A DNA stretch of 64,000 nt from Lachnospiraceae bacterium MC2017 (GCA_000701625.1 JNJK01000009.1:101980-165979), one strand, 5' to 3'. Shown: positions 51,909-61,210, counted from the first letter of the stretch. Numbers and translations are program-made. Notes: generated from the letters alone by a model not told the origin.

Positions 51909-53183
51909 CTAATCTCCCAGAGAGAGATTCAGGTTCAGATCTACATTTCCCTCGATTCCATCAACATGCCCCTTTGATGAGTACTGCCATGCATCGTAAT
52001 GACCTTCATAATCCGGCGTACGTACCTTATACTGCGCAAGCCAGATTTTCCAGTCACCGAGAGAATCTGTATCAATATACTTCTTAAACCAGTTCTTGCT
52101 GGCATAAACTCCTGCACGGTATCCCATACCCGTAAGAGTTTCACAAAACGCATTTATATTTTCTGCTCTGGTCTTAGGATCAAGGGCATCTCCACGTCCC
52201 CCCGATCCTTCAACATCTATAAACACAGGTGCGGCAAGTTCTTCAGGTTTCACCAAAGACGCAACCATACTTGCCTCTTCCACAGCTTCTGTGGTATTAA
52301 GTGCCTGCGTAAAGAAATAAACACCTATCTTTACGCCAGCCTCCTTTGCACCTTTAAGATTCTTTTGAAAATAAGGATCTTCCACCAGTGATCCACTAGA
52401 GGATCCACGATATCCCAAACGGATTATCGCAAACTGCACTCCACTGTCCCGGACAGTTTCCCAATCAATGTCTTTATTGTATTTGGAAACATCAATTCCG
52501 AGCGTTCCATTCGACAGATCTATCTCACCTGCTTCAAGCAGTTCTCCATCATCTTCTTCATCCAGATCGGCAGTATCTTCCACTGACGCATCTATATCCG
52601 ATTCCATATAGATCATGGAACTAATATCTGCAACTGCAGTATATGATATTTCCTGTCTGACAGTCACAGTGCTCTCAGATTCCGGAGCTATATATCCGGG
52701 TGTTGGTGACAGTTCTGCAGTATATCTTCCACTCGGCAGATCAGCAGCATACAGGATGCCATCCTTATCCGAATCTTCATACGAAGCTGAAAATGAATCG
52801 CTCCGAATATTACAGATAAACCCGACCCCTGTAACAGGCCTTCCATCTCTGTCAACTACAAGCATGCGAATATCCCGGTTAACAGACGATAAGAGAAGCG
52901 TAAGCTGTGTACGCTCCTCCTGATTCGCTGCAGCCTTATCAGTAGCCCTTACCGGTTCCTCAACAGGTTTTATCCCCGCATCCGCAAGAGTCGTAAGTGT
53001 ATCTTTCACGGGCGCACTGGGAGAAGAGGGTTCTTCTAATGTACTCAATGTATCTGCCTCGACACTTCTCTGTGTTACGACTCCTGATAAAAATCCGTTC
53101 ATATTGAGAAGAACTGCAAATATACCAAGCACTATAAGAACCCCTATTATAAAGGTTATAAAAATAAACTGCTTATTCTTCAT
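51909..53183 (-). CDS. membrane-anchored GH25 muramidase
   Basis: A 424-aa protein: one N-terminal transmembrane helix (6-27), a Ser/Pro/Thr-rich linker, a carboxypeptidase regulatory-like beta domain (about 105-190; [12 protein letters not shown]), an acidic segment (about 195-222) and a C-terminal GH25 lysozyme domain (228-424). Active-site acids are D231 in GIDVSKYN and D323/E325 in FIDVEGSGG. It would cut the glycan backbone of peptidoglycan next to the membrane. It overlaps rmlA by 11 bases, which is odd for a lytic enzyme and suggests that the wall is opened where the new polymer is attached. Start: ATG at 53183. Confidence 0.9.
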   Translation of the reverse strand: MKNKQFIFITFIIGVLIVLGIFAVLLNMNGFLSGVVTQRSVEADTLSTLEEPSSPSAPVKDTLTTLADAGIKPVEEPVRATDKAAANQEERTQLTLLLSSVNRDIRMLVVDRDGRPVTGVGFICNIRSDSFSASYEDSDKDGILYAADLPSGRYTAELSPTPGYIAPESESTVTVRQEISYTAVADISSMIYMESDIDASVEDTADLDEEDDGELLEAGEIDLSNGTLGIDVSKYNKDIDWETVRDSGVQFAIIRLGYRGSSSGSLVEDPYFQKNLKGAKEAGVKIGVYFFTQALNTTEAVEEASMVASLVKPEELAAPVFIDVEGSGGRGDALDPKTRAENINAFCETLTGMGYRAGVYASKNWFKKYIDTDSLGDWKIWLAQYKVRTPDYEGHYDAWQYSSKGHVDGIEGNVDLNLNLSLGD

Positions 53184-54042
53184 TTGCCACATCGACCAGA
53201 TACTGGCCGTATGCAGTCTTAAGGAGTGGCTCCGCAAGCTTCAGGAGCTCCTCTTTATTAATAAATCCCTTTTTGAAAGCGATCTCTTCGATACACGAAA
53301 TATATAATCCCTGTCTCTTCTGGAAAGCAGATACAAAATCCGCTGCATCTAGAAGCGAATCGTGACTTCCTGTATCAAGCCATGCAAAGCCGCGTCCAAG
53401 AGTCTCCACATAGAGATCTCCTCTTTCCAGATAAGTATTATTAACCGTTGTGATCTCCAGCTCACCTCTGGCTGAAGGCTTTACATTCCTTGCAATATCA
53501 ACAACGTCATTATCATAGAAGTAAAGTCCGGGAACCGCATACTTTGACTTAGGATTTTCAGGTTTTTCCTCAATCGAAACAGCCTTTCCATCCTTATCAA
53601 ACTCAACTACACCATAAGCTCTCGGATCCTTCACGTAATAACCAAAGATAGTTGCACCCTTTTGTCTCTCTGCTGCACGTTTAAGCACCGCTGAGAAATC
53701 ATGTCCGTAGAAAATGTTATCTCCGAGAACCATTGCGACACTATCGTTGCCGATAAAATCAGCTCCTATGATAAATGCCTCAGCAAGTCCGTTAGGATGC
53801 TCCTGAACTTTGTAATTCATATTTAATCCGAGTTGCGATCCGTCTCCAAAAAGTTCCTCAAACATAGGAAGATCTCTCGGTGTTGAAATGATCAGAATAT
53901 CCCTTATGCCTGCCAGCATAAGTGTTGAAAGCGGATAGTAGATCATCGGCTTATCATACACAGGCATCATCTGTTTTGAGACAGCCTTTGTCAGTGGATA
54001 AAGTCTTGTACCGGATCCACCCGCAAGAATAATACCTTTCAT
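53173..54042 (-). CDS. rmlA: glucose-1-phosphate thymidylyltransferase
   Basis: A 289-aa nucleotidyltransferase making dTDP-glucose from glucose-1-phosphate and dTTP. The N-terminal signature [18 protein letters not shown] and the block [18 protein letters not shown] are complete, with [11 protein letters not shown] and [20 protein letters not shown] following. Length is standard for the short form. Start: ATG at 54042. It follows rmlB by 61 bases and its stop overlaps the muramidase gene. Glucose-1-phosphate would come from the phosphoglucomutase encoded in the same cluster. Confidence 0.97.
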   Translation of the reverse strand: MKGIILAGGSGTRLYPLTKAVSKQMMPVYDKPMIYYPLSTLMLAGIRDILIISTPRDLPMFEELFGDGSQLGLNMNYKVQEHPNGLAEAFIIGADFIGNDSVAMVLGDNIFYGHDFSAVLKRAAERQKGATIFGYYVKDPRAYGVVEFDKDGKAVSIEEKPENPKSKYAVPGLYFYDNDVVDIARNVKPSARGELEITTVNNTYLERGDLYVETLGRGFAWLDTGSHDSLLDAADFVSAFQKRQGLYISCIEEIAFKKGFINKEELLKLAEPLLKTAYGQYLVDVANEE

Positions 54043-54103
54043 AAATACATCTCCTCTGCAAATACCAATTTATATTTGACTAAATGTTATCGGATGTCTT
54101 GCT

Positions 54104-55186
54104 TTATCTATCAGAATACATCTTATCGTAGTACTTCTGATAATCTCCGCTTGTTACCTCTGTCATCCATTCCTGATTCTCAAGATACCACTTAACTGTC
54201 TTTTTGATACCTTCAGCAAAGAATGTCTCCGGCTCCCAGCCAAGCTCATCCTTGATCTTGTCAGGTGCGATGGCATATCTTCTGTCGTGACCTTTTCTGT
54301 CTGCAACAAAGCGGATCAGTTCGTCACTGACATTAGCCTTTCTCGGATCAGAATCCGGAAGGATCTCCTTAAGAGTATCAAGAATGATATGAATGATCTC
54401 GATATTCTGCTTTTCATTATGACCGCCGATATTATACTTCTCGCCGATGCGTCCGCCCTCAAGTACCATATCGATACCCTTGCAGTGATCATCTACATAT
54501 AACCAGTCACGGATATTCTTTCCGTCTCCGTAAACCGGGAGCTCTTTACCCTGAAGCGCATTATTGATGATAAGCGGGATCAGCTTCTCAGGGAACTGGA
54601 ACGGACCATAGTTATTGGAGCAGTTTGTTATGACTGCCGGGAACTTGTAAGTATCAACATATGCCTTAACAAGGAAGTCTGAAGATGCCTTACTTGCTGA
54701 GTACGGGCTATGCGGAGAATACGGTGTTGTCTCATAGAAAAAGTCTGTAAGATTGTCCAGAGAACCGTATACCTCATCAGTAGAAACGTGAAGGAATTTC
54801 TTTCCTTCCTTAAATGAACCATCTTCCTTTTCCCATGCATCCTTTGCGCAATTGAGCATGATAAGAGTACCGAGTACATTTGTCTCAACAAAGATCTCAG
54901 GATTAACAATACTGCGGTCTACATGACTCTCAGCAGCAAAGTTTACAACGTAATCTATGTCATTATCCTTAAAGACCTTTTCGATTTCCTCTTTATTGCG
55001 GATGTCTGCCTTAACAAATGTGTAATTCTCCAATCCCTCAACATCCTTGAGGTTACCCAGATTTCCGGCGTAAGTCAGTGCATCCACATTTACAATGCGG
55101 ATATCCTCTCCATACTTCCGAAACATATAATGAATAAAATTGGAGCCGATAAATCCTGCTCCTCCTGTTACAAGATAAGTCTTCAT
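54104..55186 (-). CDS. rmlB: dTDP-glucose 4,6-dehydratase
   Basis: A 360-aa short-chain dehydrogenase, second step of dTDP-rhamnose synthesis. NAD-binding GGAGFIGSNF (8-17), the catalytic YSASKAS (YxxxK) and VSTDEVYG blocks, and the C-terminal ETFFAEGIKKTVKWY are all typical. Start: ATG at 55186 with GGAGG; the reading frame upstream carries a non-homologous stretch without a site. It is the first gene of the polysaccharide operon and has a promoter at 55258-55286. Confidence 0.97.
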   Translation of the reverse strand: MKTYLVTGGAGFIGSNFIHYMFRKYGEDIRIVNVDALTYAGNLGNLKDVEGLENYTFVKADIRNKEEIEKVFKDNDIDYVVNFAAESHVDRSIVNPEIFVETNVLGTLIMLNCAKDAWEKEDGSFKEGKKFLHVSTDEVYGSLDNLTDFFYETTPYSPHSPYSASKASSDFLVKAYVDTYKFPAVITNCSNNYGPFQFPEKLIPLIINNALQGKELPVYGDGKNIRDWLYVDDHCKGIDMVLEGGRIGEKYNIGGHNEKQNIEIIHIILDTLKEILPDSDPRKANVSDELIRFVADRKGHDRRYAIAPDKIKDELGWEPETFFAEGIKKTVKWYLENQEWMTEVTSGDYQKYYDKMYSDR

Positions 55187-55257
55187 CTTGACCTCCGTTA
55201 ATTTAAAACTGAATCTCGTGCAGCGCGATATACGCACACGAACCCATAATTGCTAAA

Positions 55258-55286
55258 AGTATAGCACAAAGTGTACACCGTGACAA
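55258..55286 (-). promoter_or_regulatory. polysaccharide operon promoter
   Basis: Minus strand -35 TTGTCA (55281-55286), 17-base spacer, -10 TATACT (55258-55263), 72 bases before rmlB. The 293-base gap 55187-55479 also holds the divergent GT2 promoter candidate; no other gene is seen there. Confidence 0.75.
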
Positions 55287-55400
55287 TTCTACACCAAATT
55301 TCCAATAATATAATATATCTTCATACTCTTTGAACAGAATTATGTACAAAAGAAATCATAAAAACCATTCTTTCATAATGTATAATGAACAAAAGGATTT

Positions 55401-55429
55401 TTGAAACAACAACATTTTGTTATTTTATA
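55401..55429 (+). promoter_or_regulatory. candidate promoter of the divergent GT2 gene
   Basis: -35 TTGAAA (55401-55406), 17-base spacer, -10 TTTATA (55424-55429), about 50 bases before the start codon. A stronger-looking TATAAT at 55381 lacks a matching -35. Confidence 0.4.
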
Positions 55430-55479
55430 ACTCGTATTAATCAACAAAGGAGAGTATACGAACTTAGATCGGAGGAGTT

Positions 55480-56487
55480 ATGACATTCAGTTTATGTATG
55501 ATCGTAAAGAACGAAGCCGAAATCCTGGAGCGATGTCTTGATTCCATCAGTGATCTGATGGACGAGATCATCATTGTCGATACGGGATCAACCGATCAGA
55601 CAAAAGAAATCGCTCAAAAATACACTGACAAAGTCTTTGATTTTGAATGGGATGATGATTTCTCAGCAGCACGAAATTTTGCATTTTCAAAAGCAACTAT
55701 GGACTATATTTACAGTGCCGATGCCGACGAGGTTCTTGACGAAGAAAATCACGAAAAATTCCGTATGCTGAAGGAAGCTCTTCTTCCCGAGATTGAGATT
55801 GTTCAGATGTATTACACAAATCAGCTGGAATATAATACAACGTATAATTTTGATGAGGAGCTTCGTCCAAAGCTTTATAAACGGATACGTACCCCCGTCT
55901 GGGTCGACCCTCTCCATGAATCCGTTCGACTTGATCCAGTGGTCTTCGACAGTGACATAAAGATAAAACACTGTCCTACTTCCGAACACCAGAATAGAGA
56001 CTTTGCTATCTTTCAGAAAGAAATAAAAACAAACGGAAAACTCTCAGAAAAGCTTCAAAAAATGTATGCGAGAGAACTTTTCATATCAGGTTCCGATAAT
56101 GATTTCCTGACAGCAGAGCCTTATTTCAAAAAACGTCTCGACAAAGACAGCTCCGAAGAGCTTATCATGCACGACGTTTGTGTACTCGTAAAATGTGCCC
56201 GATTAAGAGATGATTCAGATGCTATGCTCTACGCTGCGGGACGCGCTCTTGCCGCTGATGACACTCCGTCCGAGGTGGTATTTGAACTAGGAGAATTTTA
56301 CAGAGGACGGCACAACTATCACGAGGCTGTCATGTGGTATTACAATGCCGCATTTGAGACAATGCCTATCCTTAATCAGAAATACAATACTCTGTTTCCT
56401 TTCATGGGGCTTCACGTAACATACGTTATACTTGGAGACCGGGAAAAAGCAGCCAAATATGGCACACTCATGCGAGAATATCAGTAA
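55480..56487 (+). CDS. GT2 glycosyltransferase with TPR-like C-terminus (SunS/WaaE type)
   Basis: A 335-aa protein. The GT2 domain starts at once: SLCMIVKNEAEILERCLDSI (in part), IIVDTGSTDQTKEIA and SADADEV as the metal site. The C-terminal half is helical, with repeats reminiscent of tetratricopeptide units (FELGEFYRGRHNYHEAVMWYYNAA in part). Such proteins glycosylate proteins or peptides or add sugars to lipid A-like cores. It is divergent from rmlB across the shared control region, so it may be co-regulated with the polysaccharide locus. Start: ATG at 55480 with GGAGG. Confidence 0.85.
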   Translation: MTFSLCMIVKNEAEILERCLDSISDLMDEIIIVDTGSTDQTKEIAQKYTDKVFDFEWDDDFSAARNFAFSKATMDYIYSADADEVLDEENHEKFRMLKEALLPEIEIVQMYYTNQLEYNTTYNFDEELRPKLYKRIRTPVWVDPLHESVRLDPVVFDSDIKIKHCPTSEHQNRDFAIFQKEIKTNGKLSEKLQKMYARELFISGSDNDFLTAEPYFKKRLDKDSSEELIMHDVCVLVKCARLRDDSDAMLYAAGRALAADDTPSEVVFELGEFYRGRHNYHEAVMWYYNAAFETMPILNQKYNTLFPFMGLHVTYVILGDREKAAKYGTLMREYQ

Positions 56488-56492
56488 TGGTA

Positions 56493-56528
56493 CAAAAAGG
56501 ACCGGACGCAAATCGTCCGGTCTTTTTA
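56493..56528. terminator. bidirectional terminator
   Basis: Stem AAAAG(G)ACCGGACG/CGTCCGGTCTTTT with one bulge, 5-base loop and a T-run, between the convergent GT2 and OGG genes. Confidence 0.85.
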
Positions 56529-56545
56529 TATGTGAACAGTTATAT

Positions 56546-57409
56546 CTATTTCTCACTTATCTGCCCGAAGAAAAGGTACTGCTGCATTACGCCATTCCAT
56601 GGCGCATACTTTTCCTTTGGAAATCTCCCTGCGTAATGATTTTCAAGAACCCTTTTTATCCAGACGTCTTCCGGAAAAAAGTCCATCCTGTGATAGGCAA
56701 AAAGAGCTGTACAGCTCGCAACCTTTACCCCTACTCCGTAAAGTTTCTTTAATTCTGCTAAAAGATCATTATCAGACAGATCACTCATTGCATCCAGAGA
56801 AACTTCTCCCGTTGATATCTCTCTTGCGACCTTCATTAAGTATTTTGTGCGATAACCGGTTCCGCATGATGCTATCTCATCTTCCGACAAAGCAGCCATC
56901 TGTGCCGGAGTAGGAAACAGATAACACCCATCTTTTTTTGTTCCCGCCGCTTTGCATAGTTTTTCTACCGAAGCACGTATAGCCGGTATATTTTTTCTCT
57001 GGGAAATTATAAACGTGATCAGTGTCTCAAATAACTCCTGTCTAAGTATCCGTATCCCTTTCCCCAGCTGAACTGCATTATAAAGATAAGAGTCTTCGCT
57101 CTTTTTTACCATATTTCTGATCTTTGTATAGTCTGTCTTCAGATCCAGATATTCTTCCCAAAAGCCAAGAAACTCATCTTTACTGCAACTAAGCTCAAAC
57201 ACATGTGTTTCGGGATCATGTCCATAACACATGCCTTCAGCGTCCTGATCCCGGTTCCGCTCATCCACCTGTCCTATTTCACGTATCTTAAGTACATGCC
57301 CGCCAGCAATTATCCTGTAAGCACCCTCAGCTTCTTCAGTCCACCTAAAGCACTGCCCGCTTTCCGCTATCTTTTTCAGATCAAAATCATCTCTCACAGT
57401 TAGAATCAT
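56546..57409 (-). CDS. ogg: 8-oxoguanine DNA glycosylase (clostridial OGG)
   Basis: A 287-aa bifunctional DNA glycosylase/lyase of the helix-hairpin-helix-GPD family that removes oxidised guanine. The hairpin and catalytic site read LYGVGVKVASC with K229 and FPEDVWIKR with D248. An N-terminal beta domain (SGQCFRW) precedes it, as in OGG1. It overlaps the tRNA dihydrouridine synthase gene by four bases (ATGA), so the two share a transcript. Length is typical for the clostridial form. Start: ATG at 57409. Confidence 0.93.
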   Translation of the reverse strand: MILTVRDDFDLKKIAESGQCFRWTEEAEGAYRIIAGGHVLKIREIGQVDERNRDQDAEGMCYGHDPETHVFELSCSKDEFLGFWEEYLDLKTDYTKIRNMVKKSEDSYLYNAVQLGKGIRILRQELFETLITFIISQRKNIPAIRASVEKLCKAAGTKKDGCYLFPTPAQMAALSEDEIASCGTGYRTKYLMKVAREISTGEVSLDAMSDLSDNDLLAELKKLYGVGVKVASCTALFAYHRMDFFPEDVWIKRVLENHYAGRFPKEKYAPWNGVMQQYLFFGQISEK

Positions 57410-58353
57410 TGCCAGATCTCCCTTACTGCACTTTCATACTCGACAGGATTTTTCGCCCGTAATATTTTACGAAGAGTCCGTTCCCTGTCACTAAAATTCA
57501 CACCAAGAAATCCCCAAAGCTCCTTCATCCGATTAACTGCGTTTATACCGCCGGTCCCCGGTGTTTCCATTTCTTTTTTATACTGCTGATAGAGCTCCTC
57601 TGTAAATCCCTTAAGCTCCTCTTTCTGCATTTCGTTACCTGTACGGATCCGCCTTATAAATGCAGGATCCTGAAGAAGTCCCCTTCCGATCATTATACTT
57701 CCAACCGCTGGAAACATCTCAGTAAAATGCTCTATATCTTCTTCATTATTTATATCTCCGTTATAGACTAACGGGTGTATGCTTTTTTCATAAAAAGCGC
57801 GAAAAGCCTCCATATCAGGCACTCCTCTGTAAAAATCCTTTCCTACTCTGGGATGTACCGTAAGCTCATATATAGGATAACGGTTGTATAATTCTATCAG
57901 TTCCGGTACCGAATCAGAATCTCTACGTCCTATTCTGGTTTTTACAGAAAGCTTCGCACCTATCCTGCGCTTTTCCATACCTTCAAATATTTCTTCCAGA
58001 AATCTATCAAGCCTGTCAAGGTCAGATAAAAAACCGGAACCTTTACCACGCTTAACTACTGAAAGCGCCGGACATCCCAGATTTATATTGATCTCAGTGT
58101 ATCCCAGATCCGCTATCATCTCTGCCGTATCAATAAAATCACGGCTGGAATTTGTAAGGATCTGCGGAATTGCAGCAATTCCCTCATTATTTTCAGGTAA
58201 GATATCCTTTTTTTCTCTTTTCTTTATCTTTCCTTTTTCCATTGCAGACACAAAAGGCATATAGTATTTATCAGGTCCGCCAAAGTACCTGTGATGCAGC
58301 CCCCTGTATACAAATCCTGTTATTCCCTCAAGCGGTGCAAAATAATAATTCAT
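57406..58353 (-). CDS. dus: tRNA dihydrouridine synthase
   Basis: A 315-aa FMN-dependent enzyme that reduces uridines in tRNA D-loops. It opens with FAPLEGITG, has the general acid C94 in NLGCPALSVVKRGKGSGFL (in part), KTRIGRR, the FMN region VYNGDINNEED, and SIMIGRGLLQDP. Which uridine it modifies cannot be read. Start: ATG at 58353 with GGAG. Its end overlaps ogg by four bases; a palindromic repeat (58470-58538) lies upstream. Confidence 0.93.
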   Translation of the reverse strand: MNYYFAPLEGITGFVYRGLHHRYFGGPDKYYMPFVSAMEKGKIKKREKKDILPENNEGIAAIPQILTNSSRDFIDTAEMIADLGYTEININLGCPALSVVKRGKGSGFLSDLDRLDRFLEEIFEGMEKRRIGAKLSVKTRIGRRDSDSVPELIELYNRYPIYELTVHPRVGKDFYRGVPDMEAFRAFYEKSIHPLVYNGDINNEEDIEHFTEMFPAVGSIMIGRGLLQDPAFIRRIRTGNEMQKEELKGFTEELYQQYKKEMETPGTGGINAVNRMKELWGFLGVNFSDRERTLRKILRAKNPVEYESAVREIWQ

Positions 58354-58469
58354 TAAAATAACTCCAATTCTGATAACGCGTGATTCTTAAGTTCAATATG
58401 TTTTGAAACTGACAATCAGAAACACGCATTTACTGCGGGTTTCGTACGAAATTTTCACTGCACGGAAAT

Positions 58470-58545
58470 GGGCAATTTTTGAATGCGAAGCATTGCCCAT
58501 TTCATGACTTTCGAAATGCTTGCATTTCAAAAGTCATGTTTTTTT
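58470..58545. repeat. tandem palindromic element, REP/MITE-like
   Basis: Two adjacent hairpins. The first: ATGGGCAAT ... ATTGCCCAT with an inner AATGC-GAA-GCATT. The second: CATGACTTTCGAAATGC-TT-GCATTTCAAAAGTCATG (58503-58538), followed by TTTTTTT on the plus strand. The right arm supplies the last codons and stop of the VTT gene. The rest of the 173-base gap holds no gene. Confidence 0.65.
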
Positions 58546-59114
58546 GTAATCCACTTCGATAGTACATACAAAACAGTCACCAGTGCCAATGACAATACTA
58601 TCATCCCCGGATCCTTAAATGCTTCTACAAAGCTCACACCAAACAACGCAAGAAATCCTATCATAAGTAATTTAGCAGTGTATATTGTTAAAAGGTACTT
58701 TCGGGCATCATAATCCGACAGTCCAAATATCAGATTAAGAAATGCTGATGGTGTAAAAGGAAGTATCGTAACCGTAAAAAGCGTTAATACATTTATCTCT
58801 TTTATCCATTGTTTTCCCTTCTTAACCCGGGGATTATCCCTAACCATGCGTTCTATCGGACTTTTGATCACATGACGGATCAGTAAAAAAACGCATGTAC
58901 ATCCAACCGATGTTCCGATCCAACTAAGCAAAAATCCCCACACCGGGCCATAAAGAGCTATATTAAAGGTAACGATACCTATTAATGGGAGAGGCGGAAT
59001 AAACGACTCAACCGCAGCAAATAACACTGCCGCGATCGGATTATTTCCAAGCACGCCCATTATCTTTTCATAACTCGTGATATCTGATATGCTGTTTACC
59101 AATTCATTAAACAT
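58527..59114 (-). CDS. VTT-domain (DedA/TVP38-like) membrane protein
   Basis: A 195-aa polytopic protein of the VTT (SNARE-associated) family with about five hydrophobic segments. Landmarks are AAVESFIPPLPLIGIVTFN (in part), a re-entrant region with GTSVGCTCVFLL and PFTPSAFLNLIFGLS. Related proteins scramble or flip phospholipids or undecaprenyl phosphate. Start: ATG at 59114 or the TTG at 59120; GGGG is 8 bases before the TTG. Its ribosome site lies directly after the terminator of the formate-channel gene, so expression depends on read-through. Its final codons lie inside a palindromic repeat. Confidence 0.85.
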   Translation of the reverse strand: MFNELVNSISDITSYEKIMGVLGNNPIAAVLFAAVESFIPPLPLIGIVTFNIALYGPVWGFLLSWIGTSVGCTCVFLLIRHVIKSPIERMVRDNPRVKKGKQWIKEINVLTLFTVTILPFTPSAFLNLIFGLSDYDARKYLLTIYTAKLLMIGFLALFGVSFVEAFKDPGMIVLSLALVTVLYVLSKWITKKHDF

Positions 59115-59139
59115 GGTCAAAATTTTAACCCCATATAAA

Positions 59140-59179
59140 AAGCAGGTCAATACACCCCTAAAGGTGTATTGACCTGCTT
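59140..59179 (-). terminator. terminator of the formate/nitrite channel gene
   Basis: A perfect 17-bp stem AAGCAGGTCAATACACC with a 6-base loop and TTTTTAT on the minus strand. An extra copy of AAAGCAGGTCA lies just upstream and could pair with the same downstream arm. Confidence 0.9.
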
Positions 59180-59198
59180 TAATGACCTGCTTTCGTCA

Positions 59199-59825
59199 TT
59201 ACTTGTTTTTTGAAAGCCATCCTCTGACTACCGGGAAGAATATACCTCCAACTGCATTACCAAGGGTAATTACAAGTACTCTCACGAACATATCTCCGCT
59301 CCACATACCTGCTGCAGAGACATAAAACATATCTGCGATACAGTGCTCATAGCCGCTAAGGATAAATACCATAACACCGAAAAACAGTGCCAGATACTTT
59401 CCTGCTTCATGAGGTATCTTTCCATAACCTTCAACGCCAATATAAATAAAGATGTCACAGAATATACCAAGAACAAAGAGACTTAAGAAATTATCCGCTG
59501 TCTTTGCTTCACAAAGTGCAGCCGCCTTTTCCGAAATAGCCGCTCCGTATCTGGTAAGAAGAATCAGTCCGGCTGTTATTGACGTTCCGATCAGATTTCC
59601 AAACCATATCACAGGGATCCTGAGCAGATATTCCAGATCATTCTGAAATACATAACAAACTTTTCCCGTGTACAGATTTAATCCGAATGCGCAAATAACA
59701 AAGAGGCCTACTGTAAAGAAAAATGCACCTGTGAGCTTGCTGTCTACCGACAGATAAACAACTCCACCCATTCCTATGCACATGCCGGCAAGTATTGCCG
59801 ATACCAAAGCTTTAACGTAATTCAT
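59199..59825 (-). CDS. formate/nitrite transporter family channel
   Basis: A 208-aa pentameric channel protein with six hydrophobic segments. The family marks GLNLYTGKVCYV, a re-entrant half-helix and GNAVGGIFFPVVRGW near the C-terminus are visible. Members (FocA, NirC, HSC) pass formate, nitrite or hydrosulfide; formate export fits a fermenting anaerobe. The channel lacks the long FocA N-terminus. Start: ATG at 59825 with AAGGAG. Confidence 0.9.
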   Translation of the reverse strand: MNYVKALVSAILAGMCIGMGGVVYLSVDSKLTGAFFFTVGLFVICAFGLNLYTGKVCYVFQNDLEYLLRIPVIWFGNLIGTSITAGLILLTRYGAAISEKAAALCEAKTADNFLSLFVLGIFCDIFIYIGVEGYGKIPHEAGKYLALFFGVMVFILSGYEHCIADMFYVSAAGMWSGDMFVRVLVITLGNAVGGIFFPVVRGWLSKNK

Positions 59826-59940
59826 TTCGTTTCTCCTTTTCGTGTCATTTTGCAGGAAATAAGCGTAAGACACAACTTGTTAAGAATATCACAAATTCGT
59901 AAAAGCTTCCATAAGATAACAGTTATTTTTTATGGCAGGA

Positions 59941-60435
59941 TCAAAATCCCTCTTCAGAACGTAGTTTTCTATTATTTTTACGAAGAATTGCTGACTCCCA
60001 TTCCATCTTTTCATTTTCTTTAGTGAGTTCAAGTCCATACGGTATCGGCACCGGTACTCCTTCACGGGTTATCGCTACATATGTGAGATATGCTCTGTTT
60101 ATCGGATGACGATAGCCTTCCTTATCCTCCACATAGGTATCTACCCGAACTTCCATTGAAGTCCTTCCTACATACGTAACCCTTGCCACCAGTACTACTA
60201 CATCATTACTATATGCGCCCCTCTTAAAGGTCAGATTGTCAATAGATGCCGTAGTGATCTCCAATCCCGAGTGCCGCTGCGCACATGTCGCTGCAGTCTC
60301 ATCTATCCAGGACAAAAGTCTTCCGCCATACAATCTTCCTGTTCCGTTTATATCCTCTCCTCTTACCACATGCAGATTCTCTATCTGTGAAAACTCAACA
60401 TTTCTTAATTGTCTTGTGTCTCTTACTTCGCTCAT
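59941..60435 (-). CDS. acyl-CoA thioesterase (hotdog fold)
   Basis: A 164-aa hotdog-fold thioesterase of the YciA/BFIT acyl-CoA hydrolase group. Signature: GTGRLYGGRLLSWIDETAATCAQRH (in part YGGRLLSWIDE), with the catalytic D/E, followed by VARVTYVGRTSMEVRVDTY. It would hydrolyse acyl-CoA to fatty acid and CoA. Start: ATG at 60435 with AAGGAA. It stands in its own transcription unit between the channel and YoaK-family genes. Confidence 0.9.
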   Translation of the reverse strand: MSEVRDTRQLRNVEFSQIENLHVVRGEDINGTGRLYGGRLLSWIDETAATCAQRHSGLEITTASIDNLTFKRGAYSNDVVVLVARVTYVGRTSMEVRVDTYVEDKEGYRHPINRAYLTYVAITREGVPVPIPYGLELTKENEKMEWESAILRKNNRKLRSEEGF

Positions 60436-60510
60436 TATTAATTACTTCCTTAATACTATGATGTAATGGTCAATAGTACTTTTGCCCCTGCCATCGTACT
60501 ATTTACACTT

Positions 60511-61164
60511 TCAATCTTCTCGTTTATCGAAATTCATCATCAAAAATACGACAAATAATATCACCACCGATATCCATATGGTCGGTATACCAAGATGGCC
60601 TGAGATCACCCCACCGGTTCCTGCACCGATGGCAAAGATCAGGATTATTCCAAAGAAATGAAGCGACTTGCGTAGTGCCGCTCTATCCTTATCTCTTAGA
60701 TACTTTGAAAAACTCTCTGTTCCACTCCTAAGATTTCCGATACACATCGTACTCGCATAGCCATATCCATGTACCTTCCTAAAGGTCTGAACCTGCATGG
60801 CACAGGAAAATGATACTATCATATTTGCGAACATGTTAAAACTGTCCGGCATAAAACCCACGCTAAACAGAGCTGCCATCTCGATCATAAGGATGATCTG
60901 TCTCCAATGAACAACCTTACTATCCTTAAATCTGCTCTCTATTCTCTCCGAGGCAAGAACTCCTATGGCAAAGGAAAGCAGTGGACACATATAATGCATC
61001 CCCTGCCCCCAGTTCCCCTGCATCAAATTCTGACTCATCAGAACTACATTTCCGGTTTGCGCATTTGCAAAAACCTTATCTCTTATATTATAGGTATACG
61101 CATCCTGTAATCCGCCTGAAAATGATAAAAGTGCACTTAACCGAAAGCTCTCTGATGTCTGCAT
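60511..61164 (-). CDS. YoaK family (DUF1275) membrane protein
   Basis: A 217-aa membrane protein with about six hydrophobic segments. The family traits are SGGLQDAYTY near the start, FANAQTGNVVLMSQNL and RSGTESFSKYL with the MCIGNLRSG block. Function in the family is not established. It is the last gene before the DtxR/MntR regulator, which shares no operon. Start: ATG at 61164. Ends 76 bases before the thioesterase gene start. Confidence 0.88.
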   Translation of the reverse strand: MQTSESFRLSALLSFSGGLQDAYTYNIRDKVFANAQTGNVVLMSQNLMQGNWGQGMHYMCPLLSFAIGVLASERIESRFKDSKVVHWRQIILMIEMAALFSVGFMPDSFNMFANMIVSFSCAMQVQTFRKVHGYGYASTMCIGNLRSGTESFSKYLRDKDRAALRKSLHFFGIILIFAIGAGTGGVISGHLGIPTIWISVVILFVVFLMMNFDKRED

Positions 61165-61210
61165 TTTATTACTCTTTCTCCAAAAAACCTGTTACTGCTC
61201 TTTCGCAAAT

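Noticed and set aside
30220..55186. Wzx/Wzy-dependent capsule locus
   Set aside because: No Wzx or Wzy-like polytopic protein is present; the Wzm/Wzt pair points to ABC-dependent export.
55381..55386. TATAAT as the -10 of the divergent GT2 gene
   Set aside because: No -35 at a workable distance and nearly 100 bases from the start; the 55401-55429 pair is preferred, with low confidence.
59826..59940. Extended -10 (TGA-TATTCT) as channel gene promoter
   Set aside because: No convincing -35; left unannotated.
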